A DNA stretch of 64,000 bases, taken from Lytechinus pictus (taxonomy: Eukaryota; Echinodermata; Echinoidea; Temnopleuroida; Toxopneustidae). Shown piece after piece: positions 1-12,100 of the stretch. Numbering within the stretch: position 1 is the stretch's first letter; every line of letters starts with the position of its first letter. Below the pieces are notes generated by a model. That model ran no database searches, was not told where the DNA came from, and was given only the letters and a program-made list of their open reading frames with translations. Location of the stretch: NCBI RefSeq assembly GCF_037042905.1, contig NC_087256.1, positions 31,460,501 to 31,524,500 on the forward strand. The letters are read 5' to 3'. The translations under genes and the position numbers were made by a program.

Positions 1-145
1 TGCATGTCACTGAGTTGTGCATATAATCATTTTGTGGAAAATAAGTGAAACTTTAAATTGTCATAACTTTTATCTTAAATCAGATTTTGATTAAATTTTC
101 AGCGTTATGCGTGTTTTTTTTTTCTCCATTGATTCAAATTCATTA
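1..145. mobile_element. Foldback-type MITE, right half, cut by window start
   Basis: The first ~145 bases match the right half of the foldback elements at 29638-30242 and 63415-64000: a GTGCATATAA segment, then AAATAAGTGAAACTT, a TTGTCATAACTTTT block, then an ATCAGATTTTGAT-AAATTTTCAGC core. The expected terminal GGGGTGGACTTG is not seen, so the end is lost or diverged. Assignment is by eye from shared core words. Confidence 0.4.
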
Positions 146-1150
146 AAAAAAGATTTATTGTATTTACAATAAAATATGTAAATCTGGCTATGAGGACATA
201 AAGGCCTAGAGCCCAGTGCACAATACACGATCCGTTGTAATCTGATTTTCGATAAAAATATGGCAGCGTTTGATAACAACGTTTCAACCTAGAAAATCTA
301 AACGATCAAAGTTCCGAATAATGGGATTGATATCAAAATCAAATTCCAGTCAATTTCGAACCTCTAGGGATAGAAGCAAATTCAATTCTAAATTGTAGTG
401 ACGTCATAATCGGCTGCGGCGCCTTGAAGCCATTTTTAAAATATTACTTTACTTTGACCAAAAGGCTAGCTGCAAAGCAGAATTCTGTTTTTAAGTATTC
501 TTTGTATTGTGCCGAACTTAAAATTAAAAATGATTTGACTTGTTGGAACATTAAAATTTAATACAAAGTGGGATTTGCTCGAAAATCGAGTGGTAGTCGG
601 ATCGTTTAGTGTGCGCCGGGCTTAAGAATAGGGTTAATAATAATGATTTTTTTTAATAATAATAAATAAGTGCATTTGATGGTGGAACCAGAGAAAGATA
701 AGAAAATAGCTCTAGAAAGGGTTAGAAAGGAAAAACAGAATCTTAAGAATCCCAATAATTAAATTCAAAATCGACCGAATCACTTAAAATTCAAAACGCC
801 TAAATACATTCCAGGGCACGGATTCAGGATTGCGGGATGGCAGGGGGCAGCACAAATCAATCACTTATCCTCTCTAAAAATAATACATTTGACTAGCAAA
901 ACGCCCTTACCCAAAAAAGAAAAATAAATGAATAAATAGATCAATAAATAAACAAATAAATAAATAAATAAATATTCAGTAAAAATTAGACATTTTTCGT
1001 CTACATCACTTTGAAATGGGGGAAGGCACAAGAAAGAGGTACAAAATATCAGTTAACAAATTTGAGTCAAGAGGGGGGGCGTGTATCCCTTAGCCCCCAT
1101 GATCCACGAGAGAGAGAGGGGGGAGGTAAGAGACAAGGAGAGTAGATTTA
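146..1150. other. No gene recognised
   Basis: AT-rich sequence with frequent stops on both strands. It holds an (AAAT)n run near 940-975 and a short purine-rich GAGAGAGAGGGGGGAGG stretch near 1110. I see no coding, RNA-gene or clear mobile-element signature. Confidence 0.5.
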
Positions 1151-2017
1151 CCATCGTGTATCACCATCGCTGCCATTACCATCTTCATCTCCATCATCAT
1201 CACTTTCATCATTACCAACATCCCCTATCGCAGCAATCACAATAATTAATTTGAATTAGATTAAATAGCAATTTCCTCATTATTTTTCTTGTATATCACA
1301 TACTTTAAACTTGCCGTTTGACTCATTTTAGATTTTTCCCCTCAAACTCAACTTCCATATAGATATAATACCGGTTCAATTATCTACTTTTTAATTTCAT
1401 TTGCTATATTGTTTACATATATACATCAGTGACATATGGATAGATATTTATATTTATTTTGCAGTTCATTTGCTGATTTTTTTTTATTGAATTATATGTT
1501 TGTATAGACATCCCTCGCTGCCTTACCTGTAGTAGGAAGGAATGACTGGCGTTACAGGAATTTTACTATTTTTTTTTTCAGGCAACTCCAGGTCTGCAGT
1601 AGGGGAGTCAGCTTTCAAATTGTGTAATACTTTGTAATGTCATCATCCTATGGTTCTGTTTGTTGTTTGAAATGCCGAATAAATGATAATAAAATAATTA
1701 CCAAAATCACCATCATCCATCATCACCTCCGCCAACTCATACAGCCACCACCACTACCATTATCATATTCATCACCGTCATCATCACTATCATCACCAAC
1801 ATCTCCATCTTCATCACCACCACCATCTCCATCACCACCATCATCTTCATCACTATCATCATCACCGTCATCATCATCTTCATCATCATCATTATCATCA
1901 CCATCATCATCATCGCCATCACCATCATCACCATCATCATCTTCATCACCACTATCATCGAATCACTACCACCACTACAAGTCTACAACCATCATTCTCA
2001 TTCTTATCATCATCACC

Positions 2018-2050
<33 letters not shown>

Positions 2051-2140
2051 GTCATCATCACCATCATCACCACCACCAACTTGTCATTATCAGCATCAAA
2101 ATTATCAAATTCAAGTCCATCATCATCATCAATCAATGAA
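1150..2140. repeat. (ATC/CAT/CAC)n microsatellite block
   Basis: Imperfect trinucleotide repeats of CAT, CAC, ATC and TCA, patchy from about 1150 and dense from 1700 to 2075. The block translates as poly-Ser/poly-Pro on one strand and Met/Val-rich peptide on the other, which is an artefact of the repeat and not a gene. Its complement type (GAT)n occurs at 32000-32620. Confidence 0.9.
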
Positions 2141-2909
2141 TAAAAAAATACCACACAATTCTATCAATCATTTTTCAATAAGTTATCAGAATCTTTTAAT
2201 GTACAGATTAATTTATACAATGCTACAAAAAAATATATTTTCAACATTTTGTTCTACCATTCTTTCCAAGTCAAAGCATGTTTGAAGTACAATTAGTTGT
2301 GTTAGGACTGGGTACTTCATAAAATTTTTACTCTGTTAAAGTCTACCTCCATATTCAATAATTTTGTTCTCATAAGACATACACACACATAAAAATTAAC
2401 TCTTCCTTTTATAAAAGTATCATAACCACTTTACGTTACAGGTTTGAGCAAAACAATTTTACAGGAGTCTTCTACAAATATTGACTAATTGAAAATCCCA
2501 TTGATCATTTGAGTCTAGCATGAGTGAGCATGCATTGAAATCAAATTGCCACTTTTCAAAATGTTATATGGTTCATTTCTTATTCTAAACTGACAGATAA
2601 TGTTTTCTTCATTCAGAAAATTAGTTTATCTTTAAACAGTCTCATGTTTCCACAGTTTTGAAATTATGAAAACAACTAGGTCATTTACAAAATTTACATT
2701 TTTAGATTTCGCCTCCAAACATCAATTAATTTTATCAAATTGACAATTTTTTTAAAAGATGAAAAACGTTTAATTGAGCTCACTGAAATGTCAAAAATGA
2801 AAATGAAAATATGTCAGGGAAGATGGAAAGGGGTTATTTATAGGATAGCTCAAAAACTCTGGCTCAATATCCATCATAAAACTTTTGGAAAGTGACATTT
2901 TTGGTTTAA

Positions 2910-3492
2910 AGGAGAATGAAACCCTTAAAACCAGCTGAATCCATATCAAAGAGAAAAATCAAAGAAACATATTGTTGAAAGTTTGAGGAAGATTGAATGA
3001 ATAATAAGAAATTTATGAGCATTTGAATATTGAGATCACTAATGCCATGTTGTTCCTCCCATTGGCAATGCGACCAATATCTGTGATGTCACACACGTAC
3101 AACTCCCTCATTACTTTAGTAATTATTTCACTAATATTCTCACTTTTATAGAGTCTATCACAAGGTGAGGTGTTCTCTTTGTGAGAGGACAAGTACAGAG
3201 GTTTCACAACATTATATCATTGATGAATCGTTTGTCATATGATTAGAATGAGCAAAAAGATATGTTTTGGGGTATATTTTCAGTGTCCAAAAGGGAGAGT
3301 TGTTCATCTGTGACATCATAGATCTTGGTCGCATTGCCAATGGGAGGATCTCCATAGCATAAGTGATCTCGACATTCAAATGCTCATAACTCTTCTATTG
3401 CTAGTCCTATTTTACTCAAACTTTTGTTGATCTTATTCTTTGATTTTTCTGCTTTCACAAAAGCTAACTTGCTCCAAGAGTTTCATTCTCCT
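2910..3492. mobile_element. TTAA-flanked foldback MITE (AGGAGAATGAAAC termini)
   Basis: Terminal inverted repeat AGGAGAATGAAAC at the left and its complement at the right, with TTAA on both sides (2906-2909 and 3493-3496). The two halves are related inside as well: the words CATTTGAATATTGAGATCACT and the complement of CGACATTCAAATG sit symmetrically, as do GCATTGCCAATGGGAGG-like blocks. TTAA duplication points to a Kolobok- or piggyBac-type transposase acting in trans. No coding capacity. A fragment of the right half recurs at 43322-43462. Confidence 0.75.
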
Positions 3493-3496
3493 TTAA

Positions 3497-4275
3497 TATG
3501 CACTCACCCGTGCACTATATGATGGATCAATATCATTTTCAAAATCAAGTTAACTGGTAAATGTAGCAACACCACAGCCTAATGTTCTGCTAAAACAGTT
3601 CCTGTAAAAAGATATATTTGAAAAAGGAGGAAGTTACATATTGTGTGCTGTTCATTAATCACATTTGCGAAGAAATAGATAATACCCTTTAATTCTCTTT
3701 CATATACATCAACTTCAAATAAATACCGTCAAGATTATTGCTTGTTTTTACACTATCATACTGAAATATTTCATAACATGATAAATTCACATGTATTCAT
3801 ATTGAATATATTTATAACATATGATATTCAATAGCTATTATAATTCAGAAATTCAAATTTTTGCACAAACACAAGACAATCAAGAGTAAAATAAGAACAC
3901 AGTCCAAGTTGTTTTTATGAATAGGGAAGTTCATAAGATTCTTTTTTCAAAGGTTCCATTCAACAAAACGCAAGTTGATTCTTGATATGAAACAGATGCA
4001 GATAACTTACATTTTATTAATAAAATATCTAAATATATTTCATTATTCAAATGATTTGGAAAAAAGGGTACTTTCTTAAAGGAAAACTCAAACCATGCAT
4101 CCACATAAAAATGAATGTCAATCACTAAGGAGATAATGAGAGACGGTAGCATCAGTGTAGCTTTTTCCCCTGAGATCACAAACACACCATGTAATGCCAA
4201 CAAATGAGTTGATATGTCAGGCATGCCGAGTCTGCCAGGCAGAAATGAGATCTGAAAGGCATTTCATGAAACAAA
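3497..4275. other. No gene recognised
   Basis: AT-rich intergenic sequence. A minus-strand frame of 98 codons at 3931-4224 has no recognisable domain and no supporting splice or start context, so I do not call it. Confidence 0.4.
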
Positions 4276-4525
4276 CCGCCCTTTCACACGGAAAAAAAAA
4301 TTGTTATTTGAATGATGATTCCTGTGAAAAATAAGGCTAATGACAAATTTAGCACGTGTGAAACCAAACTAGAATCACAAATTCAAATTCTACTCCACAG
4401 GTGAATTTCAGTTAAGTTTCACTCAAATTACGGTACAAATGTTCCTTGTGAAAGGTCTGATGATTCTAAAGACGATTGCAATCATAATTACAATGAAGAT
4501 TCAAGATTCACGTCTGAAAAGGCCC
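4276..4525. mobile_element. Short MITE with CCTTT-CAC-type termini
   Basis: Left end reads CGCCCTTTCACACGGAA and the complement of the right end reads GGGCCTTTTCAGACGTGAA, an imperfect inverted repeat. Internal words such as CCTGTGAAAAAT and TTCCTTGTGAAAGG also mirror one another. About 250 bp, non-coding. Superfamily not determined; no convincing target duplication seen. Confidence 0.45.
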
Positions 4526-5067
4526 AAATAGTCCAGAAGTGTCACTTATTTATCATTGTTATAAGCTACTGCAAATCACTGCATCTGATTGGCTGAGTGC
4601 AAATTAGCTGGTGAACGTCACTGACCAAAACTTCTCATGAAATTTTTCCCAGGAGTATCTTTTTTTATCAAGGTGGAGCTTTGGAGGTTGGGAAAATATT
4701 ACCCACCCTCAAAAAAAAAAATCTCTGAACAATTAAGATAAACTTTGATACATATCTAGATGCTTGAATGGCACAAAACTAAATGCAGTTTATGAATACC
4801 CGTTCATCAACAAATAAGAAACTTAAATTGCTTGTATTTAGGTTGTAAAGGCATTTTAAATGCAAAGGGCAGGGAATTTTGAAAATAAAGTACATTTTCT
4901 AGGCGATTTCTAAATAGTTTTTCATGGGAATTTCAAATTTCCTTGCTGTTATCTCCCCAAGCTGCTAGTTAGGCAAACAACTGAAATTTGATGAAAAATA
5001 GAACCCCTTTGGAAAGAAGCTCTTCAATTTTGGATGTGCATTGCCGTACATGTAATGTCAGTATTGA

Positions 5068-5640
5068 ATCAAATGTATATAATACCAAGTGTTATCTCAG
5101 ACTAGTGTAGCAAAGCTGTTAGCTGATATATAAGATCATTCTATATTACATAGGTTATGTACATTTGAATCAGTGATAGGTCAATACACCATCACATGAC
5201 CATAGCTGCAAGGATCGCATTTGTTATATTCTAGGTTTTGGCGTCACCTCAGTGAATATAACTGCGTTGTATTGTCAATTGCGGCGGTATATTCACTAAA
5301 GTGACGTCACTCGCTGCTTACAAGTTGCGCAATCAGGTAATTCATTTAATGTACGCGCTAGTGTTAACGCGTCGATTGCATGAAGAACGCGCTTGATGTA
5401 TTTTCCAAAAATTGTCTATTATGACGTAAATGGATCAGAGCTGCAGCAAGAATTTCGGGTTAATCAGAGAGCCAGATGATGAATGCAATCTCTGATTGCG
5501 AATCCACATAGACTACATAATATAACAGATATTGCTGTTGAATAGTAAAAAGACAAGTTTACATCAAATGTATATAATACCAAGTGTTATCTCAGACTTG
5601 TGTAGCAAAGCTGTGATATAATATCATTCCATATTTTACA
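5068..5640. repeat. Direct-repeat pair flanking a ~410-bp segment
   Basis: Two nearly identical ~80-bp copies, 5068-5150 and 5562-5640, both containing AATACCAAGTGTTATCTCAG and GTGTAGCAAAGCTGT. Between them lies a segment with an internal inverted repeat: AGTGAATATAACTGC near 5251 and GGTATATTCACT near 5287, bracketed by GTCACC and GTGACGTCAC. It could be an insertion plus duplication, or a decayed element with direct terminal repeats. Confidence 0.6.
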
Positions 5641-5798
5641 TTAAAACTGTAAATAACACCATTGCTAAATAGGCACTTTGAATATAGATGTTCATATATT
5701 GCTTAGTTTACTTCTTCTTTGATTTCATCTTTGAAAAACTTGTTCCTAAGGCTCTATTATATGAAAGTGCATAGGACTGGGTATTGCTAATTTGTTCA

Positions 5799-5804
5799 TT
5801 TATT
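5799..5804 (-). promoter_or_regulatory. Candidate poly(A) signal of LRP2BP homologue
   Basis: AATAAA on the minus strand about 275 bp beyond the inferred stop codon at 6079. It is the first canonical hexamer I find downstream. Whether it is used cannot be told from sequence. Confidence 0.35.
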
Positions 5805-6078
5805 GACTTAATCTTTATAATATTTGTTCATATGTTTTGTTTTTGTTTGCCATTCTCACATCTACATGTAGAGTATAAGGCACTGACAATGTAAAAGTCT
5901 TTGCTTGGAAAGTGAGAGTATCTTTGAAAAGAAAGAAAATAAAACAATGAAACACATATATCCAATAACTTTCAATGCTTATTTTACTGTCTAAAGAAGC
6001 TTAAAAGTGGATTATATGGAACAGAAAAGTTGGAATATGCTTTACATATGAGATATGACATCCCCTATCTAATTATCT

Positions 6079-6144
6079 TTATATCTGTCCATGCGTAACC
6101 ATATTCTGTAATCTCTGTGTGGTTCCACCATCAAACTGATAGGC
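6079..6144 (-). CDS. LRP2BP: LRP2BP homologue, terminal coding exon 7
   Basis: Acceptor TTTTCAG followed by 21 codons ending GGTTQRLQNMVTHGQI and TAA. It occupies the position of the vertebrate C-terminus ([21 protein letters not shown]) with the same length, though similarity is weak. Support is frame, acceptor, length and position. Confidence 0.7.
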   Translation of the reverse strand, partial: AYQFDGGTTQRLQNMVTHGQI

Positions 6145-9100
6145 CTGAAAATAAACAAAATGGGAAAAAAAAAAGAATATGAAAAATTGAAAACTGAGCA
6201 CATTGGAGAAACTGAAAGAAATCGATACTGCTGATCACATGTACAAAAACAAAGAAGATGAAACTGTGTTGACAGGATGAAATAACTTATTATTAAACAA
6301 AACAGAAAATAAAGCTGATTGCACAGTCATAAACTGTAAGAGAATATTATAAGCATTTTTTCTTCTTAAAAAAAGTTATTTCATAAATGAACAAGCAAAA
6401 TTAGACAAGTCAATTTTTATAAATGTTTAAGACGTGAAAAGGACTCGATTTTAAATGCTCACAGATTACTTTCTTGAATAATTATAATCTTTTGGGCTAT
6501 ATCTTATCATGACCAAAATATTCCTTTTTTTTAAAGAGCTTGAAATATTTCTACTGTATTTCTATCATTTTTCATTATACATGTATGTACAGATAATAGA
6601 ATAGATGATGACAGAAAACAAAGGAAAAGTAAGAAAATAAATTTAAAAAAAAAGCAAAGGAAAACACTGTTTTTAACAATTAAGGGCCCCAAAAGTTTGG
6701 TTGTACTTATCTGACCCTATTTAATGGAAACACATCCCTTTTTTATCCACGACCAAAACAAGTCAAAACATTGATTTTTGTGCGTGTGTGAGTGGTACGT
6801 ATGTGAAAAAAATTGATAAATAAAAATAGAGATGAATCCCTCATGACCAACCCCTTATTTAAATTTAGTGTTTTTTTTTCTTCTTTTTTTTGCCTGAGAA
6901 GTAGAAGAATTCTTACTCTTGAGTAGTAGTGTTGTGCCAGATCTTTATCTTTCTTGACCCCATGACCAAGATGGAGGCACCTGGCATAGTAAAAGCATCC
7001 CATAGCCACGCCCTTTGCTAGGAACACAGGTAGACAGTCCGTCGCTTTACTTATCTCCTGGAAGTTATCAACCTGTGATAATCTGTGTAACCAGACAAGC
7101 AAATACAAAACAGGCATGTTGAATCTAAAGAAGGATATTTCTGTCTTTTAAAGTGCTGTTTTCCAAATTGTCCTTGAAAACTTTCTGAAAATCAACATCG
7201 GATGTGCTTAATGAAAAAAAAAACATAGCAAAAACAAAACAGGAAGGTTGAGATTAAGCAAGAAGGCTTTTGTTTAAAGAACTATTTTTAGAAATTGTCC
7301 CTGATTTCTGTTTTGGTGTGTTGGCTCAGTTGGTAGAGCGTCCGTCTCACAACCGGGAGGTCGGGGGTTCAAACCTTGGCAGCGTCAGACCAAAAGACGT
7401 TTAAAGATGGGAGTTGCTGCTACCCTGTTTGGCATTCAACGATTAAAGGGGTAGAGCCTCGTCGATCTGGCGCTTCACAGCGGCTGCCGGGCCCACGATC
7501 AATTGGGCAAAGCAAATTTTCGGAGTATTTCATTTCATGTCTATTTCGAACAATAAAATATGGATTTTCATTTTCATTTTTTCATACATGTATCAAGCAT
7601 TGATAATTTGCATAATAAAACATGAAGGCTGAGTCAAAACTTCAAAAGAAGGAAATTTCTGTTTTTAAAGCATTGTTTCTTTTTGTTATTAAAAATGTCC
7701 TTGTAATTTTGTTGATATACAATCAACTGGGGATAATGTGTAAAAGTGGGGGGGACACAAACAAAACAGGAAGTTTGAGTCTAAAGAAGAAGGCATTTTT
7801 TCTTTTAAATTATTATTTTTTTAGAGAATGTTTGGATTTCTTTTTGAAACCTGAGATTATAGATACACCCTTCCTGTTTTCTTTTATTTATACTGACCAT
7901 CAATATAATTAAAAGAACACATTAAAAACAGGAAGGCAGTATCTTACAAAGGATGTATTTTTTGGGGGAAAAGAAGGCTTAGTCTAAAGTCTGGTATATA
8001 GGTTTTTTTTTCTTTCTTCAAACATTTTTTTACAGCAAAAAACAGGAAAGTTTGGTGTGCATTAAGGATATAGTTTCGTTTCTTCAAACAATATTTTTCT
8101 CAAAACATTTTCTTATATTGTGATTTTGGATATACAGTGTATATGGACTCTGTAAATGAGCACATTCTGAGCTACACCCCACTATAGATGTGTTTGTATA
8201 TGCTACTGAAGTAAAAGTATATGCTTTAAAAATCAAGCCGGTGGCTAGACCACATTTTACAAAAGAATAATGCATTAGAGGAGGGAATTTTAAGTCATTG
8301 TTAATCCAACTAATAGTCTTGCGAATACATAGTCAAGTCCATTTACTCATGGCCAATCGAATGGCAGTCTTTTCTGAGATCTCTATCCTCACTACTATGT
8401 AGCATAAGACACTTAATGAGACATAAATCATATTAATGACATTATAATCTAATTATGTAACTGTAAGTGGCATAATTACCTTTTAATACCGAATGGGGTG
8501 ATACTCAGATAGCATGAGAGAGAGTAGCTGTACTAATGCAAATAGCAGTTTAAAAAAAAATCAGCTTATGCATCCTGTTTTCAGTTGCATAAGACATCTA
8601 CAAACCAAAACCCAGCACAGCTAGTTCACCTAACTTTCCCCCCATTTTAATTTACCTAACCTCTAATTAGGAAAGGTGAATCAGTCTTGTTCTTGGATAA
8701 TTGATTGATTCTATTTTTAGAGCCCAGTTCAGGACCAAAGGTACATTTGAAGAATTCTGATTCACATAGGCAGTTATAGTTTCTATGAAACTACTCCCAC
8801 TTTCAAACTGTATATCCTGTACCACGACTGACTTGTATACCAAGGAAAACATTTATACAGGGGCTTGGAGCAATTTCGCCCCCAAAATGTTCAAAGATAC
8901 CCCGAAAATGGAAAACAATCTCCGGAAAATCCTTATTACTTATTATTATCCTTGTAAAGCTTCCAATCGCTGATGTGGTTTACGGTAAGCTTGTAAAGCT
9001 TGTCCAATGTTATAGATTTGGGGAGTAGGCTCTCAACAATAGCACCTGAATTTAAAGTTTTTTGCCTGACTTTTACCCACAGAATTTTATTTTCCATTAC

Positions 9101-12100
9101 AAAGTGAGAGTCTTGATAACAACTGCCAAGGTTTTACTTGCTTTAAAGTTTCGATTAAGACTCAGTTTCAGTATCACAATCTGTTTGTCTGAGCGGTAAG
9201 AAATTCTCAATCGCATAACCACCACTCCTACAAACCAACCCCAATCCACTTCTCTTTTTCCGTTCTAATTAAACCTCTTATTAGGAAAGGTGAATCGGTG
9301 CTGTTCTTTAATAATTGATTGATTCTATTTTTAGAGCTAAGTTTGGGAACAAAGGTATGTCTGAAGGGCTTCTGGTCACAATTTTCTCACAGGCAATTAA
9401 TACATTCTTGGTTTCAATGAAACTACTGTTACTTGTCAATCTGTATACTGCATATCCAATGATAAGACCGATTCTTGTTAATACAAAATAAAAATGTTGA
9501 TAGCAACTGTGAAGGTTTTACTTGCTTTTAGGTTTTCAGTTCAGACTCGGTTCCAGTATCGTAATCTGTGTTTTAGGGCTGTATCGAATCCTTATTTCAT
9601 TCAGTCCTTGTGGAAATTGCTGAAACAAAAACTGAATTTATCCAAACAATACAAGGGGCTAGAGGCTTTGACATCCTCCTCTGATCTTTCTCTACGGTAA
9701 TCCTGGACTACTTTATTTGGGAATTTTCTTACATTCTTCTTTACATCACACCAACTTGGTGTTTCTGGCAGTCCAAAGCCCACCAATATCTTAAGATTTG
9801 GTTTTTAAAAATAGGGATATTAGTCTTGGAATTAAAAACAAAAATAGCGATCGATCACAGGGGGCAATTTTTCATGACATTGATCATAAGAAATAGCTTT
9901 ACAATCAATTGATTAGTTTCGTCTCACATGGCCATGAAGTACTTTATATGAAAATTAGAGATATCCGAACAACAAGCATCGAGATTGCAAGATTATCAAT
10001 AGTGGTGGTGTTGGTTTGGAAAGTGTGGTGAACAAAATGATATAGATTTTATGATTTCCTGTGCCACTTTTCAGCATATACTGAATTCAATCCTGCAATA
10101 CGTTGCACTGTATGGATATTGATCAAAATAAAATGGGAGGAGAAAAATGTTGAAAGAAACTACTCTAAATTATGTCCTTTCCTTATGTCTGAATCATAGA
10201 TGTAATCTGTTTAGAAGATAAGGTCAAAACTTAAGAAAGTAGGTCACCCTAGCAACCTTAAATGTACCTTGACATGTGGGTCTTTGGGGTTTCAAAGGAC
10301 ATGTTACAACAAACGCACTACTTCTTCAACAAGTTCACAAACAGCCAATAAAATTGAATGATTTCAGAAGATGAAAACTGTTATTGCACTTTTGTTATTT
10401 TAACAAGTATTATGAAATGTGACACCTGGGCCCAATTGCATTAAAGTTACCATTATGGTAACTTTGCCATGCAATGGTAACTTGCATGAAATCCTTGATT
10501 CTGATTGGCTGTTGATCAGCGTTACCATGGTAGTTACCATTGGATGGCAAAGTTACCATAATAGTAATTTTATGCAACAGGGCCCAGATCAGAATAAAAT
10601 ATCATAGAACCTAGAATTTCATAATATTTCCTAATTATCTACCTACCTTGCAGCAAGTTCTGCTGCCTTTGTATAGAGTTTGGTGGAGTAATAGTGAGCT
10701 ACTAAATGACCCATGGAATATACATTCCCTCGCTCAGCAGATTCCTTTAAGCATTCAAACGCAGAGTCTACGTCCTTCTTGCAACCCTGGCCTGTAGCAT
10801 ACAAAATCCCAAGAGCACCTGAACAGATATGATTAAAGGAGAAATAAATGAGATTAATCAAAATAACTTTCAAACTTGAATATTTGAATAAAGAAGGAAA
10901 GGAGGGAGAGAGAGAGAATACACATTTGTAAATGAAAAAAAAAGGAAATTGATAAAGAAATAATGGCTCAAATTCACAAAGGTTGTTTTTAAAACCATCG
11001 GTTGAACCCATGATTTATACAGATTCCCTGAATAAATTACATTTAATTCACAGCATATTCTGAAAAGTGTCCAATACTGATGCACGCTTTCGTCACAGTA
11101 CGCCAAATTTATGCCTGTTGCCATGGTTACGTATGCTATTTTATTCATGAGTCCACTGTTTGAACAGTGGACTCATTAATAAACAAGTGGAATGCCTCTG
11201 GCCGTCTCACCTGCATCACGCGATTCAATATAGCAGCAGTGCTGATTTTGAAAACTACTATAACTCGCACAAGATGTTCAGTGATACTTGGTTACTCTTA
11301 TTTCCACGTTTTATGAACTAGACCAATACACTTATAGAGATATGATGGCAATTCAACAAATACCCCCAACGTGGCCAAAGTTCTTTGACCTTACATGACC
11401 TTTGACCTTGATCATGTGACCTGAAACTTGCACAGGATGTTCAGTAATACTTGATTACTATTATGTCCAAGTTTCATGAATCAGATCCATAAACTTTCAA
11501 AGTTATGATGGTAATTCAACAGATACCCCCAATTCGGCCAAAGTTCATTGACCCTAAATGACCTTTGACCTTGATCATGTGACCTGAAACTTGCACAGGA
11601 TGTTCAGTAATACTTGATTACTATTATGTCCAAGTTTCATGAACTAGACCAACACACTTTCAAATTTATGGCTGTAATTCAACAAATACCCCAATTTGGC
11701 CAAAGTTCATTGACCCTAAATGACCTTTGACCTTGATCATGTGACCTGAAACTTGCACAGGATGTTCAGTAATACTTGATTATTATTATGTCCAAGTTTC
11801 ATGAATCAGATCCATAAACTTTCAAAGTTATGATGGTAATTCAACAGATACCCCCAATTCGGCCAAAGTTCATTGACCCTAAATGACCTTTGACCTTGGT
11901 CATGTGATGTGAAACTCAAGCAGGATGTTCAGTGATACTTGATTAACCTTATGTATAAGTTTCATGAACTAGGTCCATATATTTTCTAAGTTATGATGAC
12001 ATTTCAAAAACTTAACCTTAGGTTAAGATTTTGATGTTGATTCCCCCAACATGGTCTAAGTTCATTGACCCTAAATGACCTTTGACCTTGGTCATGTGAC

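Noticed and set aside
1637-2143. 168-codon Ser/Pro-rich frame
   Set aside because: Entirely produced by the (ATC/CAT/CAC)n microsatellite; no domain and no splice or start support.
3931-4224. 98-codon minus-strand frame
   Set aside because: No domain, no homology recognised, and composition like the surrounding intergenic DNA.
7070-7084. Downstream acceptor for LRP2BP exon 6 (AG just before GTTGAT)
   Set aside because: It breaks the frame from exon 5; the acceptor 9 bases upstream keeps it.
7315-7390. tRNA-Val gene
   Set aside because: A and B boxes are good but the acceptor stem does not pair and a SINE body follows.
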